Source of the DNA: Teredinibacter waterburyi
Lineage (GTDB): Bacteria; Pseudomonadota; Gammaproteobacteria; Pseudomonadales; Cellvibrionaceae
NCBI RefSeq assembly: GCF_001922985.1
Contig: NZ_MRUH01000167.1
Location: forward strand, 1 to 64,000
Direction: 5' to 3'
DNA length: 64,000 nucleotides
Within the stretch, counting starts at the first letter, position 1; every line of letters starts with the position of its first letter. Below are positions 8,745 to 17,939 of this stretch, piece after piece. A model generated the notes under the pieces. That model saw only the letters and a program-made list of their open reading frames with translations. It made no database searches and was not told the DNA's origin. Position numbers and translations under genes: made by a program.

Positions 8745-10292
8745 TTATTCTGGGATGTACTTCGGCAAGACCGGCGCCACCTGTCTAACGAACGCTTGCA
8801 ATTCGGCTTCAGCCTTAATCATGTCACTCTCGGTATCGCCAACGGGAATAAATAATCTCACCAAACTACCCTCGGTGCGGCCGTAAAGAATCGCTCGCTT
8901 TAATAATGAGTAGTAAAGATCTGACTCTTTGGCGTAGCTAATACCCTGCTGTGCGACCCAATAGTAAACTAAAAGTTTTTGATCGCCCTTAGAGATAACG
9001 ACACGATTTGCATCCCCCGCCAAACCTAAACTCTGCAGCTGGATAATTTCAGTCGATTCAATCTCCCAACCGCCTGCAGGCAAACAATCTTTCGGAGAAT
9101 GTATCAAACTTCCCTCTCTCTGACTGCCGTAGTAAGCCATATAGAGATTAATAGGCGGCCGTACATTGTCATAAAAATCGCCGATAAAATAATCGTCAGT
9201 TTTTAAAATACCTAAGATGCGCTCACTTAGCACGTCGGGGTACAGATCGCGACCATCTAACACAAGCGGGAAGCTGGAAAAACTATCTCGCTTTGGCTGA
9301 ACATCCGCGCGCGATGCCGTAATTAAATGAATGAGTAGGGTCGAAAGCACGAGCACCACAACCACAAGTGCTGCCGGCTTCAGGCTACTGACCCAGCTGA
9401 CCGGCCCAATAACACCATCTTTACCGGCGTCGATATTTGCGGCGAATGACAAGGTCCCCCGCAGCGCTAAGGCAACAATAGCCAGAACACCGGCCAAGAG
9501 TCCGCACGCAGCCAGGAAAACAAACCAGCCTTCGAAATCGTGAAGAAACCCTTCAGCCGCTGAGGCGCCGTAATATTTTATTAACCAGCCTGTAACTGCA
9601 ATTCGCAAGCTGTTCATCATTACGGTAATGGGTACCGACGACAAAAAAATAAAACTTCGCACCAAAAGGTTTGCTTTAAAGTAATAGGCTGCAAGCAAAC
9701 TGATACCGGTCAGCGGCAGCAGGTAACGAAGCCCTGAACAGGCCTCCTCGACTAACATAATAAAACTACCCATATTTATTATGTTGCCATCCTGTAACAC
9801 TGGCATCCCCATAGCGCGAATAAACCACACGCCTATGTCGGATGATATGAGCTGTAACTCGCGAGTAAGATGCTGGTTCAGAACCGGATGTAAAGGTACA
9901 GAAAAGAGAATTAAAATAATGGGAAAGCGAAACGGCCGAAATAGTTTGGTTCCACCCAAGGCAAGCGGAATAGACGCAAATATAAAAGTTACAGCGTAAA
10001 ACTTACCGGCGCGTACATCTCCCAATGACGACACTAAAAATAGCGCCAATGCAAAAAGCAGTAATAGCAAACCGAAAGGAGATGGGGTTGCAGGAATGCT
10101 CGCAATTGCTTTGCGTCGCTGCCACACGAGGTAGCCAGCAATTCCGGCGATTAGAATTCCGTGACCATATTCCGGGGTTTGCAGCCAGTAGATAACAAGC
10201 TCTGCCAAAGTCTGCACAAAAAGCAACGCAGCAATTGCAAAAATTGCCATCAACAGCAAATACACGTCGCGAGCCTTAGTTGCTATCCACAC
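8745..10292 (-). CDS. Exosortase fused to EpsI domain
   Basis: A 515-residue multi-spanning membrane protein. The exosortase half carries the Cys of ACSGLR (Cys185), the Arg of MNSLR (Arg230) and the His of FLHDFEGW (His251), the catalytic triad of the family. Exosortases are thought to cut proteins carrying PEP-CTERM-like tails after membrane insertion, probably coupled with attachment to polysaccharide or glycan. After a further membrane segment (about 305-325) comes an EpsI domain with its hallmark HSPKDCLPAGGW (398-409). Fusion of the two occurs in several exosortase subtypes. The start is GTG; RBS is weak. Candidate substrates in this window are the 63-residue protein at 5880-6071 and the PEP-CTERM-type protein at 15536-16399. 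Confidence 0.92.
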   Translation of the reverse strand: MWIATKARDVYLLLMAIFAIAALLFVQTLAELVIYWLQTPEYGHGILIAGIAGYLVWQRRKAIASIPATPSPFGLLLLLFALALFLVSSLGDVRAGKFYAVTFIFASIPLALGGTKLFRPFRFPIILILFSVPLHPVLNQHLTRELQLISSDIGVWFIRAMGMPVLQDGNIINMGSFIMLVEEACSGLRYLLPLTGISLLAAYYFKANLLVRSFIFLSSVPITVMMNSLRIAVTGWLIKYYGASAAEGFLHDFEGWFVFLAACGLLAGVLAIVALALRGTLSFAANIDAGKDGVIGPVSWVSSLKPAALVVVVLVLSTLLIHLITASRADVQPKRDSFSSFPLVLDGRDLYPDVLSERILGILKTDDYFIGDFYDNVRPPINLYMAYYGSQREGSLIHSPKDCLPAGGWEIESTEIIQLQSLGLAGDANRVVISKGDQKLLVYYWVAQQGISYAKESDLYYSLLKRAILYGRTEGSLVRLFIPVGDTESDMIKAEAELQAFVRQVAPVLPKYIPE

Positions 10293-10373
10293 AAAAATCT
10301 TTCCATTTTATTCGAGCCTCTGGGTGTCTTCGCCATTAATTTTCTAACACGAAATGTTAACCGCGACCGCAGA

Positions 10374-11810
10374 TCAATAAGCGTTCTTTGACACCAACGA
10401 TAGCGGCGTTTTCAGTAGAATCTTTAAATCTAAAGAGAGCGACCAGTTCTTGATATATTCAAGATCCATCAACACCCTCGCTTCCATAGCCTCCAGAGTA
10501 TCGGTTTCACCGCGCAAACCGTTAATTTGCGCTAGACCGGTCATCCCCGGCTTAATTCTATGTCGAGCCAGATATTCTTTTACTCGGCTTGAATAAAACT
10601 GATTGTGAGATACCGCATGAGGACGCGGCCCAACTAACGACATACTGCCCTCCAGCACGTTAAAAAGTTGCGGTAACTCATCGATACTGGTTCGCCGAAT
10701 AAATGCGCCTATTGGCGTTATCCGGCTATCACCTTTGGTTGCCTGCTTTACAACCTCATCGTCGTCATGCATATACATACTTCGAAACTTGTAAACGTAG
10801 AACTGCTTACCGTCCCAACCGTCGCGAATCTGCTTGAAAATAATCGGCCCCTTCGAAGTCGATTTTATTATCAAGGCAATTACCGCTAATAGCGGAGCCA
10901 ACATAACCAAAGCCAACACAGACACAATTTTGTCTAGAGTGTATTTCAAAAAAGCTGGGCCACCGGCCAATAGTGGCGTTTCGTTTAAGTTGATCAACGG
11001 CACGCCGGCCATTTCTCGCACACTGTGGTTAAGTAAATTCAGCGAAAAGATATCGGGCGCCCAGATCAGGTCCACATGCATACCTTTTAGATGCTCCTGG
11101 ATATCCTTTAGCTTTTCCGTGTTGTGAAACGCTAAGGCAACATATACACGGCGGATACCCAAGCGCTTTACAACGTCAGCGATCTGATCAATATTGCCAA
11201 GTAATTTGTATTTATCGGTTTCCCATTCGATTGGTACCGCATTGCGGGTAAGCACCCCTACCACTTCATCCGGCAGCCAAATATTACTGTTTAAGCGCTC
11301 GGCCAAATGTTTAGCCATCGCACCAGCACCTACCACCAGTGTTGGGATACGTTTCTGTACCCTGCGGCTATACCAAACGTGTATTTTGTAGGTAACGAAA
11401 TAGATAGATATTTGGAAAACAATAGAGAGTACACCCCACTCCACTATCACATTTTTGAGAAAAATATCGGACACGCCGGTAATAAGCGAGAGCGCGCCCA
11501 ACAGAATTAACACGACCCCCCAGGCGCGGCACAACAACCTAATGCCGCCATCTAAATTATCAAAACGACGATAGACACCCATCGATTTATACACCATAAC
11601 CATTAAGAGTATGGTGAACGCGATAAGCGAACGGTAGGGAACCGTAAATTCTCCCACCTCGGAATAGGTCAATAATATTAACGTCGCACATACACAGGTA
11701 ATATTGAGTATGTGTTGAACCCATTGATTAAACGTGTCGTGATTTCTCAGCAAGCGTTTAGGTCGAATTTCTATAGCGCCAATATTGCTCATAGTCGAGC
11801 CGAGCTCCAT
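10374..11810 (-). CDS. Undecaprenyl-phosphate sugar-1-phosphate transferase (WcaJ/PssY type)
   Basis: A 478-residue initiating enzyme of exopolysaccharide synthesis, which moves a sugar-1-phosphate, usually glucose, from its nucleotide to undecaprenyl phosphate. Four N-terminal membrane segments (about 30-150) are followed by a Rossmann-like domain (TLVVGAGAMAKHLAERL) and a fifth helix (about 285-310). The catalytic bacterial sugar transferase domain then shows KFRSM, the DELPQ segment and SLVGPRP. Two possible ATG starts lie six codons apart (11810 and 11792); either keeps the domains complete. It starts 18 bp after rmlB and continues the same operon toward the exosortase gene, so synthesis of the sugar donor, chain start and protein sorting are linked. 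Confidence 0.88.
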   Translation of the reverse strand: MELGSTMSNIGAIEIRPKRLLRNHDTFNQWVQHILNITCVCATLILLTYSEVGEFTVPYRSLIAFTILLMVMVYKSMGVYRRFDNLDGGIRLLCRAWGVVLILLGALSLITGVSDIFLKNVIVEWGVLSIVFQISIYFVTYKIHVWYSRRVQKRIPTLVVGAGAMAKHLAERLNSNIWLPDEVVGVLTRNAVPIEWETDKYKLLGNIDQIADVVKRLGIRRVYVALAFHNTEKLKDIQEHLKGMHVDLIWAPDIFSLNLLNHSVREMAGVPLINLNETPLLAGGPAFLKYTLDKIVSVLALVMLAPLLAVIALIIKSTSKGPIIFKQIRDGWDGKQFYVYKFRSMYMHDDDEVVKQATKGDSRITPIGAFIRRTSIDELPQLFNVLEGSMSLVGPRPHAVSHNQFYSSRVKEYLARHRIKPGMTGLAQINGLRGETDTLEAMEARVLMDLEYIKNWSLSLDLKILLKTPLSLVSKNAY

Positions 11811-11828
11811 TTGGTGGATTGGGTATCG

Positions 11829-12926
11829 TTAGCTTTTAGCATTTCTATCCAGATATGTTTTGTCTAATATCTCAGCCCACCAAGTTTCATTGTCTAAATA
11901 CCAAGTAATGGTTTTTTCGATACCAGAGTTAAACGACTCCGCCGGCTTATAACCGAGCTCGGCATTGGCTTTTGCCGGATCAATCGCATAGCGGCGATCG
12001 TGGCCAAGGCGATCTGTTACGTAGGTAATTAACGACTTACAATCGCCCGCCTGTGCCGCCAATGCCAAGGGATACTTCTGTTTTAACTCAGGCTGCGATG
12101 CGAACTTCGCGTCGATTAACTTACAAATTAACGTGACGATATCGATATTAGCCCACTCATTAATTCCGCCAATATTGTAACACTCGCCAACTACACCCTT
12201 TTTCAAAATTAAATCGATGCCGCGCGCATGATCTTCGACGTAGAGCCAATCTCTAATTTGCTGACCATCACCGTAAATAGGCAGTGATTTATTGTGAAGA
12301 ATATTGGTGATAACCAAGGGAATAAGTTTTTCGGGAAAGTGGTAAGGGCCATAGTTATTCGAGCAGTTTGAGGTAGTCACCTGCAAACCATAGGTATGGA
12401 GGTAGGACCGCACCAAGTGATCTGACGCGGCCTTGCTCGCCGAATAAGGAGAGTTGGGCGCGTAACTTGTAGTTTCGGAAAACGCCGGATCATCAGGCCC
12501 TAATGTGCCGTAAACTTCATCTGTAGAAATATGATGGAAGCGGTGATCCTGCGGAAACATCCCCTCATCGATCCACACTTTTTTGGCTGCTTTTAACAAG
12601 CTGTGGGTGCCGACAATATTCGTCTCAATAAATGCATCTGGGCCGGTAATCGAACGGTCGACATGAGATTCCGCGGCGAAGTGCACTAGCGTGTTAACAC
12701 TCTCTTCTCGCAGCAGGCCCTCCACCAGCCCTTGATCAAGAATATTGCCATGTACAAAGCGGAAGTTTTTAGAATTTATCACCGGCGCTAAACTGGCGAA
12801 ATTGCCAGCGTAAGTTAACGCGTCAAGCGCAATCACTCGATCGTCAGGGTAGTTTTTCATCCAGTAATGTACAAAGTTCACACCGATAAAACCGGCACCC
12901 CCAGTTACCAATATCACTTGTCCCAT
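11829..12926 (-). CDS. rfbB: dTDP-glucose 4,6-dehydratase
   Basis: A 365-residue extended short-chain dehydrogenase for the second step of dTDP-L-rhamnose synthesis. The NAD-binding GGAGFIG motif lies at residues 9-15, the TDEVYG catalytic segment follows in mid-protein, and YSASKAASD provides the Tyr-x-x-x-Lys pair. Length is normal for RmlB. The ATG lies three bases downstream of the rmlD stop. The rml genes here are ordered A-C-D-B, unlike the B-D-A-C order of enterobacterial O-antigen loci, which shows an independent arrangement. Confidence 0.95.
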   Translation of the reverse strand: MGQVILVTGGAGFIGVNFVHYWMKNYPDDRVIALDALTYAGNFASLAPVINSKNFRFVHGNILDQGLVEGLLREESVNTLVHFAAESHVDRSITGPDAFIETNIVGTHSLLKAAKKVWIDEGMFPQDHRFHHISTDEVYGTLGPDDPAFSETTSYAPNSPYSASKAASDHLVRSYLHTYGLQVTTSNCSNNYGPYHFPEKLIPLVITNILHNKSLPIYGDGQQIRDWLYVEDHARGIDLILKKGVVGECYNIGGINEWANIDIVTLICKLIDAKFASQPELKQKYPLALAAQAGDCKSLITYVTDRLGHDRRYAIDPAKANAELGYKPAESFNSGIEKTITWYLDNETWWAEILDKTYLDRNAKS

Positions 12927-12929
12927 CGT

Positions 12930-13826
12930 TTATGCCTTACTTTCAAGTTGTTTGAGTTCGTCTAACATTTTCGCTAAGGCACTGCGCCAGTGCTCATGCT
13001 GAAGCTCCGGCAGCGCCTGCTGTAAACTTTGATTATTTAATACGCTGTACGACGGCCGCTGCGCAGGAGTTGGGTAGGCCTCGGTGGGGATAGGCGCTAC
13101 CGGAACCGCGGTCGCCAACATACCCCGAGCTATAGCTAGCTCTTGAATCGCTACCGCAAAATCGTACCAGCTCGCTACACCGTCGCCGGTGCAGTGGTGA
13201 ATTCCCTGAAGCTTTTTATCGACCGCAGCCCAACAGGCCACAGCCAAATATTTAGCCCAGGTGGGGCTGCCAATTTGATCGGCGATCACACCGAGGGAAG
13301 GTTTTTCACGCATAAGTCGCAGCATGGTTTTTACAAAATTATTGCCGTGTGCAGAATAGACCCATGCGGTACGCAAAATCGCCCAATCGTTCGGCATAAT
13401 GGCGGCAAGCTTTTGTTCGCCCTGTAGTTTCGACAAACCGTAAACGCCCAACGGATCGGCCGCAATCGCGTCCGGTTTATACGGCCGGTTAGCACTGCCA
13501 TCAAAAACAAAATCGGTCGATACGTGAAGTAAATAACACTGCTGTTTTACGCAGGCCGTCGCTAGGTTTTCGACGCCTATCGAGTTGACGGCAATCGCCT
13601 GCTCGCGATTGGATTCTGCGGCATCGACATTGGTATAAGCCGCCGCATTGATAACGGCATCGGGTTGGTGTTCTGCGATTGCTGCAGAGACAGCAGCTTG
13701 ATCGGCAATGTTGAGCTGCTCGCGTCCGAGCAATACTAGGGTTTTATCGGTACTCGCCGTCTGGGCAAGCTCCCAAGCTAACTGCCCGCCGGCACCGGTA
13801 ATTAAAATTTTCAAGGTTGGTCTCAC
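12930..13826 (-). CDS. rfbD: dTDP-4-dehydrorhamnose reductase
   Basis: A 298-residue reductase that makes dTDP-L-rhamnose from the 4-keto sugar. An N-terminal Rossmann motif (ITGAGGQLAWELA) and YGLSKLQGE with the Tyr-x-x-x-Lys pair are present; DFVFDG is typical of RmlD. The called GTG overlaps the rmlC stop as GTGA; a TTG four codons later (before KILITGAGG) would give a family-typical N terminus, so the exact start is open. It is part of the tightly packed rml operon. Confidence 0.94.
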   Translation of the reverse strand: MRPTLKILITGAGGQLAWELAQTASTDKTLVLLGREQLNIADQAAVSAAIAEHQPDAVINAAAYTNVDAAESNREQAIAVNSIGVENLATACVKQQCYLLHVSTDFVFDGSANRPYKPDAIAADPLGVYGLSKLQGEQKLAAIMPNDWAILRTAWVYSAHGNNFVKTMLRLMREKPSLGVIADQIGSPTWAKYLAVACWAAVDKKLQGIHHCTGDGVASWYDFAVAIQELAIARGMLATAVPVAPIPTEAYPTPAQRPSYSVLNNQSLQQALPELQHEHWRSALAKMLDELKQLESKA

Positions 13827-14371
13827 TCAAAGTAGTCTGCATCAGCCCAGCTGCTACCTGCGGCATCTTTTGCGGATAGTGACGGCGCTTCGCCATTCAC
13901 TAGCGGCCAGTCGACCGCGACTGTCGGGTCGTCCCAGCGCAACGAACGTTCGCTGGAGGGGTTGTAGTAATCGGTACACTTGTATACAAACTCTGCCATT
14001 TCGCTAAGCACGTAAAAGCCGTGAGCAAAGCCTTCGGGAACCCATAGCTGGCGTTTATTTTCGGCGGAGAGCTCAACCCCCACCCACTGACCAAAGGTTG
14101 GCGATGCGCGGCGAACGTCAACCGCCACATCAAACACAGCACCGCGCACAACGCGAACAAGTTTGCCCTGCGGCTGCACTAACTGATAATGAAGACCGCG
14201 CAAAATACCTTGACGAGACGAGCTATGGTTATCCTGTACAAAGGGTTTAGGCGTACATTTTTCGGCAAACTCATCGGCGCGAAACGATTCAAAAAAGAAT
14301 CCACGCTCATCACCAAAGACCTTCGGCTCAAGAATTTTTACAGCTGGAATAGAGGTTTCGATAAATTTCAC
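13823..14371 (-). CDS. rfbC: dTDP-4-dehydrorhamnose 3,5-epimerase
   Basis: A 182-residue cupin-fold epimerase, the normal size for RmlC. The motif SSSRQGILRGLHYQ carries the catalytic His, and GFAHGFYVLSEMAEFVYKCTDYYNP holds the Tyr and Asp of the active site. It acts between RmlB and RmlD. The start is GTG and overlaps the rmlA TAG by one base (TAGTG), and its stop overlaps rmlD by four bases, so the three cistrons are translationally coupled. Confidence 0.95.
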   Translation of the reverse strand: MKFIETSIPAVKILEPKVFGDERGFFFESFRADEFAEKCTPKPFVQDNHSSSRQGILRGLHYQLVQPQGKLVRVVRGAVFDVAVDVRRASPTFGQWVGVELSAENKRQLWVPEGFAHGFYVLSEMAEFVYKCTDYYNPSSERSLRWDDPTVAVDWPLVNGEAPSLSAKDAAGSSWADADYFE

Positions 14372-15246
14372 TAGAACACCTTAGTTTGCAGTAAGCCCAA
14401 GAGGTATTCGCCGTAGCCACTCTTGATTAGGGGCTGAGCGAGTTTTTCGAGCTGTGCAGCATCGATAAAGCCGTTGCGGAAGGCCACTTCTTCTGGGCAA
14501 TTCACCTTCAAACCCTGGCGCTTTTCTAGGGTAGAAATAAAGGTAGCGGCCTCGAGCAAGCTATCGTGGGTGCCGGTATCTAACCACGCCGTACCGCGAC
14601 CCATAATCTCTACCTGTAGTTCGCCACGGTTGAGGTAATGCTCAATCACATCGGTAATTTCCAACTCACCACGCGGCGACGGTTTTACAGATGCGGCCAC
14701 ATCCGATACACGCTCATCGAAAAAATAGAGGCCAGGGACAGCGTAATTGGATTTTGGCGCAACGGGCTTTTCCTCAATTGATAAGGCTTTTCCGCTCTCG
14801 TCGAAATCTATTACACCGTAGGCTTTCGGATTGGCAACGTGATAGCCAAAAACCGTAGACATTTTGCGTTCATTTGCCGCTTTTAAGCTGTCGACCAACT
14901 GGTGGCCGTAGAATAAGTTATCACCAAGGACCAGTGCCGCGGGCGCGCCATCTAAAAATGAACGACCAATAATGAAGGCTTGCGCCAAACCTTCGGGCTC
15001 AGGCTGAACCTCGTAACTTAGTGAGATTCCCCACTGGCTTCCGTCACCCAATAGCTGTTCAAATCGCGGCAGCTCCATCGGGGTGCTGATGATGAGTATC
15101 TCGCGAATACCCGCCTGCATTAAGGTTGCAAGCGGATAGTAGATCATCGGCTTATCGTAAACCGGCATAAGCTGCTTACTTACAACTTTTGTTAAGGGGT
15201 ACAAACGTGTACCGCTGCCCCCTGCTAGTACAATACCTTTTCGCAC
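14371..15246 (-). CDS. rfbA: Glucose-1-phosphate thymidylyltransferase
   Basis: First enzyme of dTDP-rhamnose synthesis, joining dTTP and glucose-1-phosphate. The nucleotide-binding motif [13 protein letters not shown] is at the N terminus, followed by [16 protein letters not shown] and the metal-binding [10 protein letters not shown] place the start at the GTG at 15246 ([10 protein letters not shown]), about nine bases after GGGGAG and matching RmlA N termini; an in-frame TTG at 15255 is too close to that ribosome binding site. It is the first gene of the minus-strand operon that extends toward the exosortase and probably the NRPS. The promoter should lie in the 280 bp shared with the divergent PEP-CTERM gene. 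Confidence 0.94.
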   Translation of the reverse strand: MRKGIVLAGGSGTRLYPLTKVVSKQLMPVYDKPMIYYPLATLMQAGIREILIISTPMELPRFEQLLGDGSQWGISLSYEVQPEPEGLAQAFIIGRSFLDGAPAALVLGDNLFYGHQLVDSLKAANERKMSTVFGYHVANPKAYGVIDFDESGKALSIEEKPVAPKSNYAVPGLYFFDERVSDVAASVKPSPRGELEITDVIEHYLNRGELQVEIMGRGTAWLDTGTHDSLLEAATFISTLEKRQGLKVNCPEEVAFRNGFIDAAQLEKLAQPLIKSGYGEYLLGLLQTKVF

Positions 15247-15535
15247 GATTCCCAACTCCCCATACTTTTGACCGATTATTTAACGCCAGCAATGATACCC
15301 GATTTAATCTTATTTATTCATCTAGTTCACTCATAACCGTGTGTCAGTATTATTTACAGGACGACAACGCAAATCCCACACGAACACACTTATCTTCTTG
15401 TTTTCATTGGATTTTAAAATATTGGCCCCACAATTGCTTATATGTGACCAAGTTCAAAGTTTTGGTAGCGTGAGGCAAATGGCACTTGCGCAGTAGAATA
15501 TTAAAAAGCTCGAAAATGCGGAGGCATTGAAAACT

Positions 15536-16399
15536 ATGTATAAAACATTATTAGCAGCGGGTACCGCGCTAGGTATTACTGCTCTAGCAAACCCAGCAAA
15601 CGCTATATCAGTTGATTTGGATCTGGGCGAACCCGATAGCCGCGATGGCGCGCTAGTAGAGGTTGTCACACGTACTACCTGTTCTGGCTACTGGATCTGG
15701 CGTACCTGTACTACCCGCGAAACAAGCACTGAAAGCAATATTTACGCGACAGACTACACCTACAACATCGGTGGCGATACACCTCTTAATATGACCGCGA
15801 CTGGCTGGTCTTACGACAGCAATAGCGAAATTGTTAATGACTATATCGGGAACTGGTCGGAGCTTGGCCCAGATTATGGCCTAGGCGTAGAAGTAGCGGA
15901 TAGCCCAGATCACGCAATCGACAACAGAAACGGCGATTACGATATGATCCTTTTATCGTTCGACCAAGCTGTTTCACTTGAGTCTATCTCTTCTGGCTGG
16001 CGCGGAAACGGCAACTGGTTAAACCCAGGCACCGCCACTAACAGCGAAGCAAGCCTTATGGCCTTCACCGGCGATTTAAGCGACCTTTCCAGCTTTGAAG
16101 GCAAGCAGTGGCAAGATTTACTTAGCGAAGGCTGGGAATCTGCAGGTAATACTCGCATCGACAACCTGAACCAAGACACTAGCGCTAACAGCGGCGGCTT
16201 AACTTCTCGCTATTGGCTAATTGGTGCCTACAACGCCAATATCAGCTCAACTAGTGGCTTCACTGATGGCAATGACTTCTTCAAGCTAAACGGTGTATCT
16301 GTGAATGTTAACCCCGTTCCTTTACCCGGTTCGCTGTTACTTTTCGGTACTGGCTTGTTGGCTTTCGGCTCTCTGCGCAAGCGTCGCAAGACGGCCTAA
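15536..16399 (+). CDS. PEP-CTERM-type exosortase substrate protein
   Basis: A 287-residue secreted protein. The signal peptide is at residues 1-24 (ends ANPANA). The C terminus has the tripartite sorting tail: PVPLPGSLLLFG, a hydrophobic helix and the basic end RKRRKTA, here with PLP in place of Pro-Glu-Pro. The body is rich in Asn, Ser and Gly, contains a two-Cys segment (TCSGYWIWRTC) and looks like an extracellular beta-sandwich; no enzymatic motif was found. The start is the ATG 11 bases after GGAGG; a TTG nine bases upstream is too near. It is transcribed away from rfbA and is the clearest target of the exosortase at 8745-10292. Its function outside the cell is unknown. Confidence 0.85.
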   Translation: MYKTLLAAGTALGITALANPANAISVDLDLGEPDSRDGALVEVVTRTTCSGYWIWRTCTTRETSTESNIYATDYTYNIGGDTPLNMTATGWSYDSNSEIVNDYIGNWSELGPDYGLGVEVADSPDHAIDNRNGDYDMILLSFDQAVSLESISSGWRGNGNWLNPGTATNSEASLMAFTGDLSDLSSFEGKQWQDLLSEGWESAGNTRIDNLNQDTSANSGGLTSRYWLIGAYNANISSTSGFTDGNDFFKLNGVSVNVNPVPLPGSLLLFGTGLLAFGSLRKRRKTA

Positions 16400-16423
16400 G
16401 TTCACTCGGTTAGAAGCAATAAC

Positions 16424-16456
16424 AAAAAAGGCGAGCTATATAGCTCGCCTTTTTTT
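16424..16456. terminator. Bidirectional rho-independent terminator
   Basis: Perfect stem AAGGCGAGCTAT with its complement (the core ATATAT is self-complementary), flanked by six A residues on one side and seven T on the other. It ends the PEP-CTERM gene on the plus strand and can also stop the beta-barrel gene arriving from the other side. Confidence 0.85.
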
Positions 16457-16552
16457 ATGTTTGATAAAACCTATCTACTGTTCTTTAATTTATCTATTCA
16501 AGCACACGCTTATATTGGCTATCTACGCCAAAGAAATATCAACTGAATACAT

Positions 16553-17824
16553 CTAGAAAAATTTGTAATCAAATCGACAACCAAACGTCTCGGCATCTAT
16601 GTCGCCTTCATCACGCTTGAACTCACTTATTTCAACCCTGCAAGTTGTTCGCAAGTCACGAATCAATTCCGCACTGTAGGCTAGCTCGTAGCTTAGTTCC
16701 GTACCACTGCGACCGAGCGTGCCGCTATCACTGCCGATAACGTTGCGGTCACTAGAATTTACGCGCAGCGATAGCAGCCCAAACCGAAGTGTCGCCGCTA
16801 GTGTTGCTGCAGCGTTTTCGATATCCACAGCCCCACCCGAAAGACGATCCTCTTCACTTGCTTGACTCAACTCTAGGTCAAGGTTCAATCGATTCGCTAT
16901 CAGGTCGGCGTTGTAGCCAAGCACTGTGCGCTCTAATATCTCAATCTGAAATTGATCGCTACCAGCGGATAATGCCTGTGTCGAATTTACAGCGCCCAAG
17001 CCCGTAGTTGCAACCTCACGACTGAACGCGAGATTAAAACTACCAATATCAAAACGCTTAACTAATGCCGCGTCGTATTCGAGCTCACTTGAAAGTTGTT
17101 CAAACTCGAAACTAGCAGACGTTTTTGTGGTTGAAGCACCTATCGAGAAAGACACACTGCCATCGTTTATACGTCGGTTAACATGCGCTGTTACCCGCTG
17201 CTGCTTTACCTGCTCGACCAACCCTTGTTGCGGTGAAATTTCCGAATGACTCAGCCTCAAGGCAAAAAAACCCTTTGCACTTGTTGCTCGCGACCAGTTA
17301 GCCGACACCGAATCCGCCGTACTATCAGCGGTGGCATTTTCGGTTTTAACCCAAGTCCGTGCGACAGTCATATCGACGGTATCGCGCGAATCAAGTTGCA
17401 ACCGCGCTCTGGGGGCGACACTGCTAGTTGTGACGCGCTGTAGGTTACTTGGCAGGCTATCGCCAGCCAGCACATCGAGCGCAGAGTCTCGAACACGATT
17501 ATCGACAAGTAACGCAAACGCGTTATTCGCCGTTTTTAACTCAAGGTGGCCAACACCCAGCACTTGACTACGACTGGGCATAACTTCGTCTTGGTAGTCG
17601 GTTTTTATATAGCTGTAGCTTAAATCTATTAACGAATAATCGTTAGACTCTTCAACACTAAGCTCACCGCCGTAAACTAAAACATCATCGCTTAGCGGGT
17701 CGACTACCGATAGATTCGCATTACTGAGACTGCTCCAACCCAACTGCCCCACAAGATCAACTTCCGCAATCGCGGTAGAGGCTTGCATAATCAACAAGGG
17801 AAGGAGTGCGTGCTTAAATTTCAT
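16553..17824 (-). CDS. Outer-membrane beta-barrel protein of exosortase/EPS system
   Basis: A 423-residue protein with a signal peptide (residues 1-20, ending TAIA) followed by repeating alternating hydrophobic strands and the terminal sequence CRFDYKFF, whose final Phe is the usual signal for BAM-mediated barrel insertion. Its place beside the Wza-like gene and the rml-exosortase operon suggests the barrel protein often seen in PEP-CTERM polysaccharide loci. It may form a secretion pore or anchor for the polymer. I see no motif that identifies substrate. It is followed by the bidirectional terminator at 16424-16456. Confidence 0.75.
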   Translation of the reverse strand: MKFKHALLPLLIMQASTAIAEVDLVGQLGWSSLSNANLSVVDPLSDDVLVYGGELSVEESNDYSLIDLSYSYIKTDYQDEVMPSRSQVLGVGHLELKTANNAFALLVDNRVRDSALDVLAGDSLPSNLQRVTTSSVAPRARLQLDSRDTVDMTVARTWVKTENATADSTADSVSANWSRATSAKGFFALRLSHSEISPQQGLVEQVKQQRVTAHVNRRINDGSVSFSIGASTTKTSASFEFEQLSSELEYDAALVKRFDIGSFNLAFSREVATTGLGAVNSTQALSAGSDQFQIEILERTVLGYNADLIANRLNLDLELSQASEEDRLSGGAVDIENAAATLAATLRFGLLSLRVNSSDRNVIGSDSGTLGRSGTELSYELAYSAELIRDLRTTCRVEISEFKRDEGDIDAETFGCRFDYKFF

Positions 17825-17939
17825 AAATTCGGCACCATTTGAAGTTGCAGAGAAGTGAACAACTGCCCCGCAACGGGTCTAACGCATACGCCACAATGTT
17901 TACCAAGCTGTAGCTTCACAGCTTTATTCATGCGACTAA

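Noticed and set aside
13900-14160. Minus-strand frame inside rmlC
   Set aside because: Fully covered by rmlC in another frame and without family motifs.
15470-15500. Sigma54-like TGGCAC near the PEP-CTERM gene
   Set aside because: TGGCAC is present, but no GC is found at the correct distance; one possible pair is off by one base.
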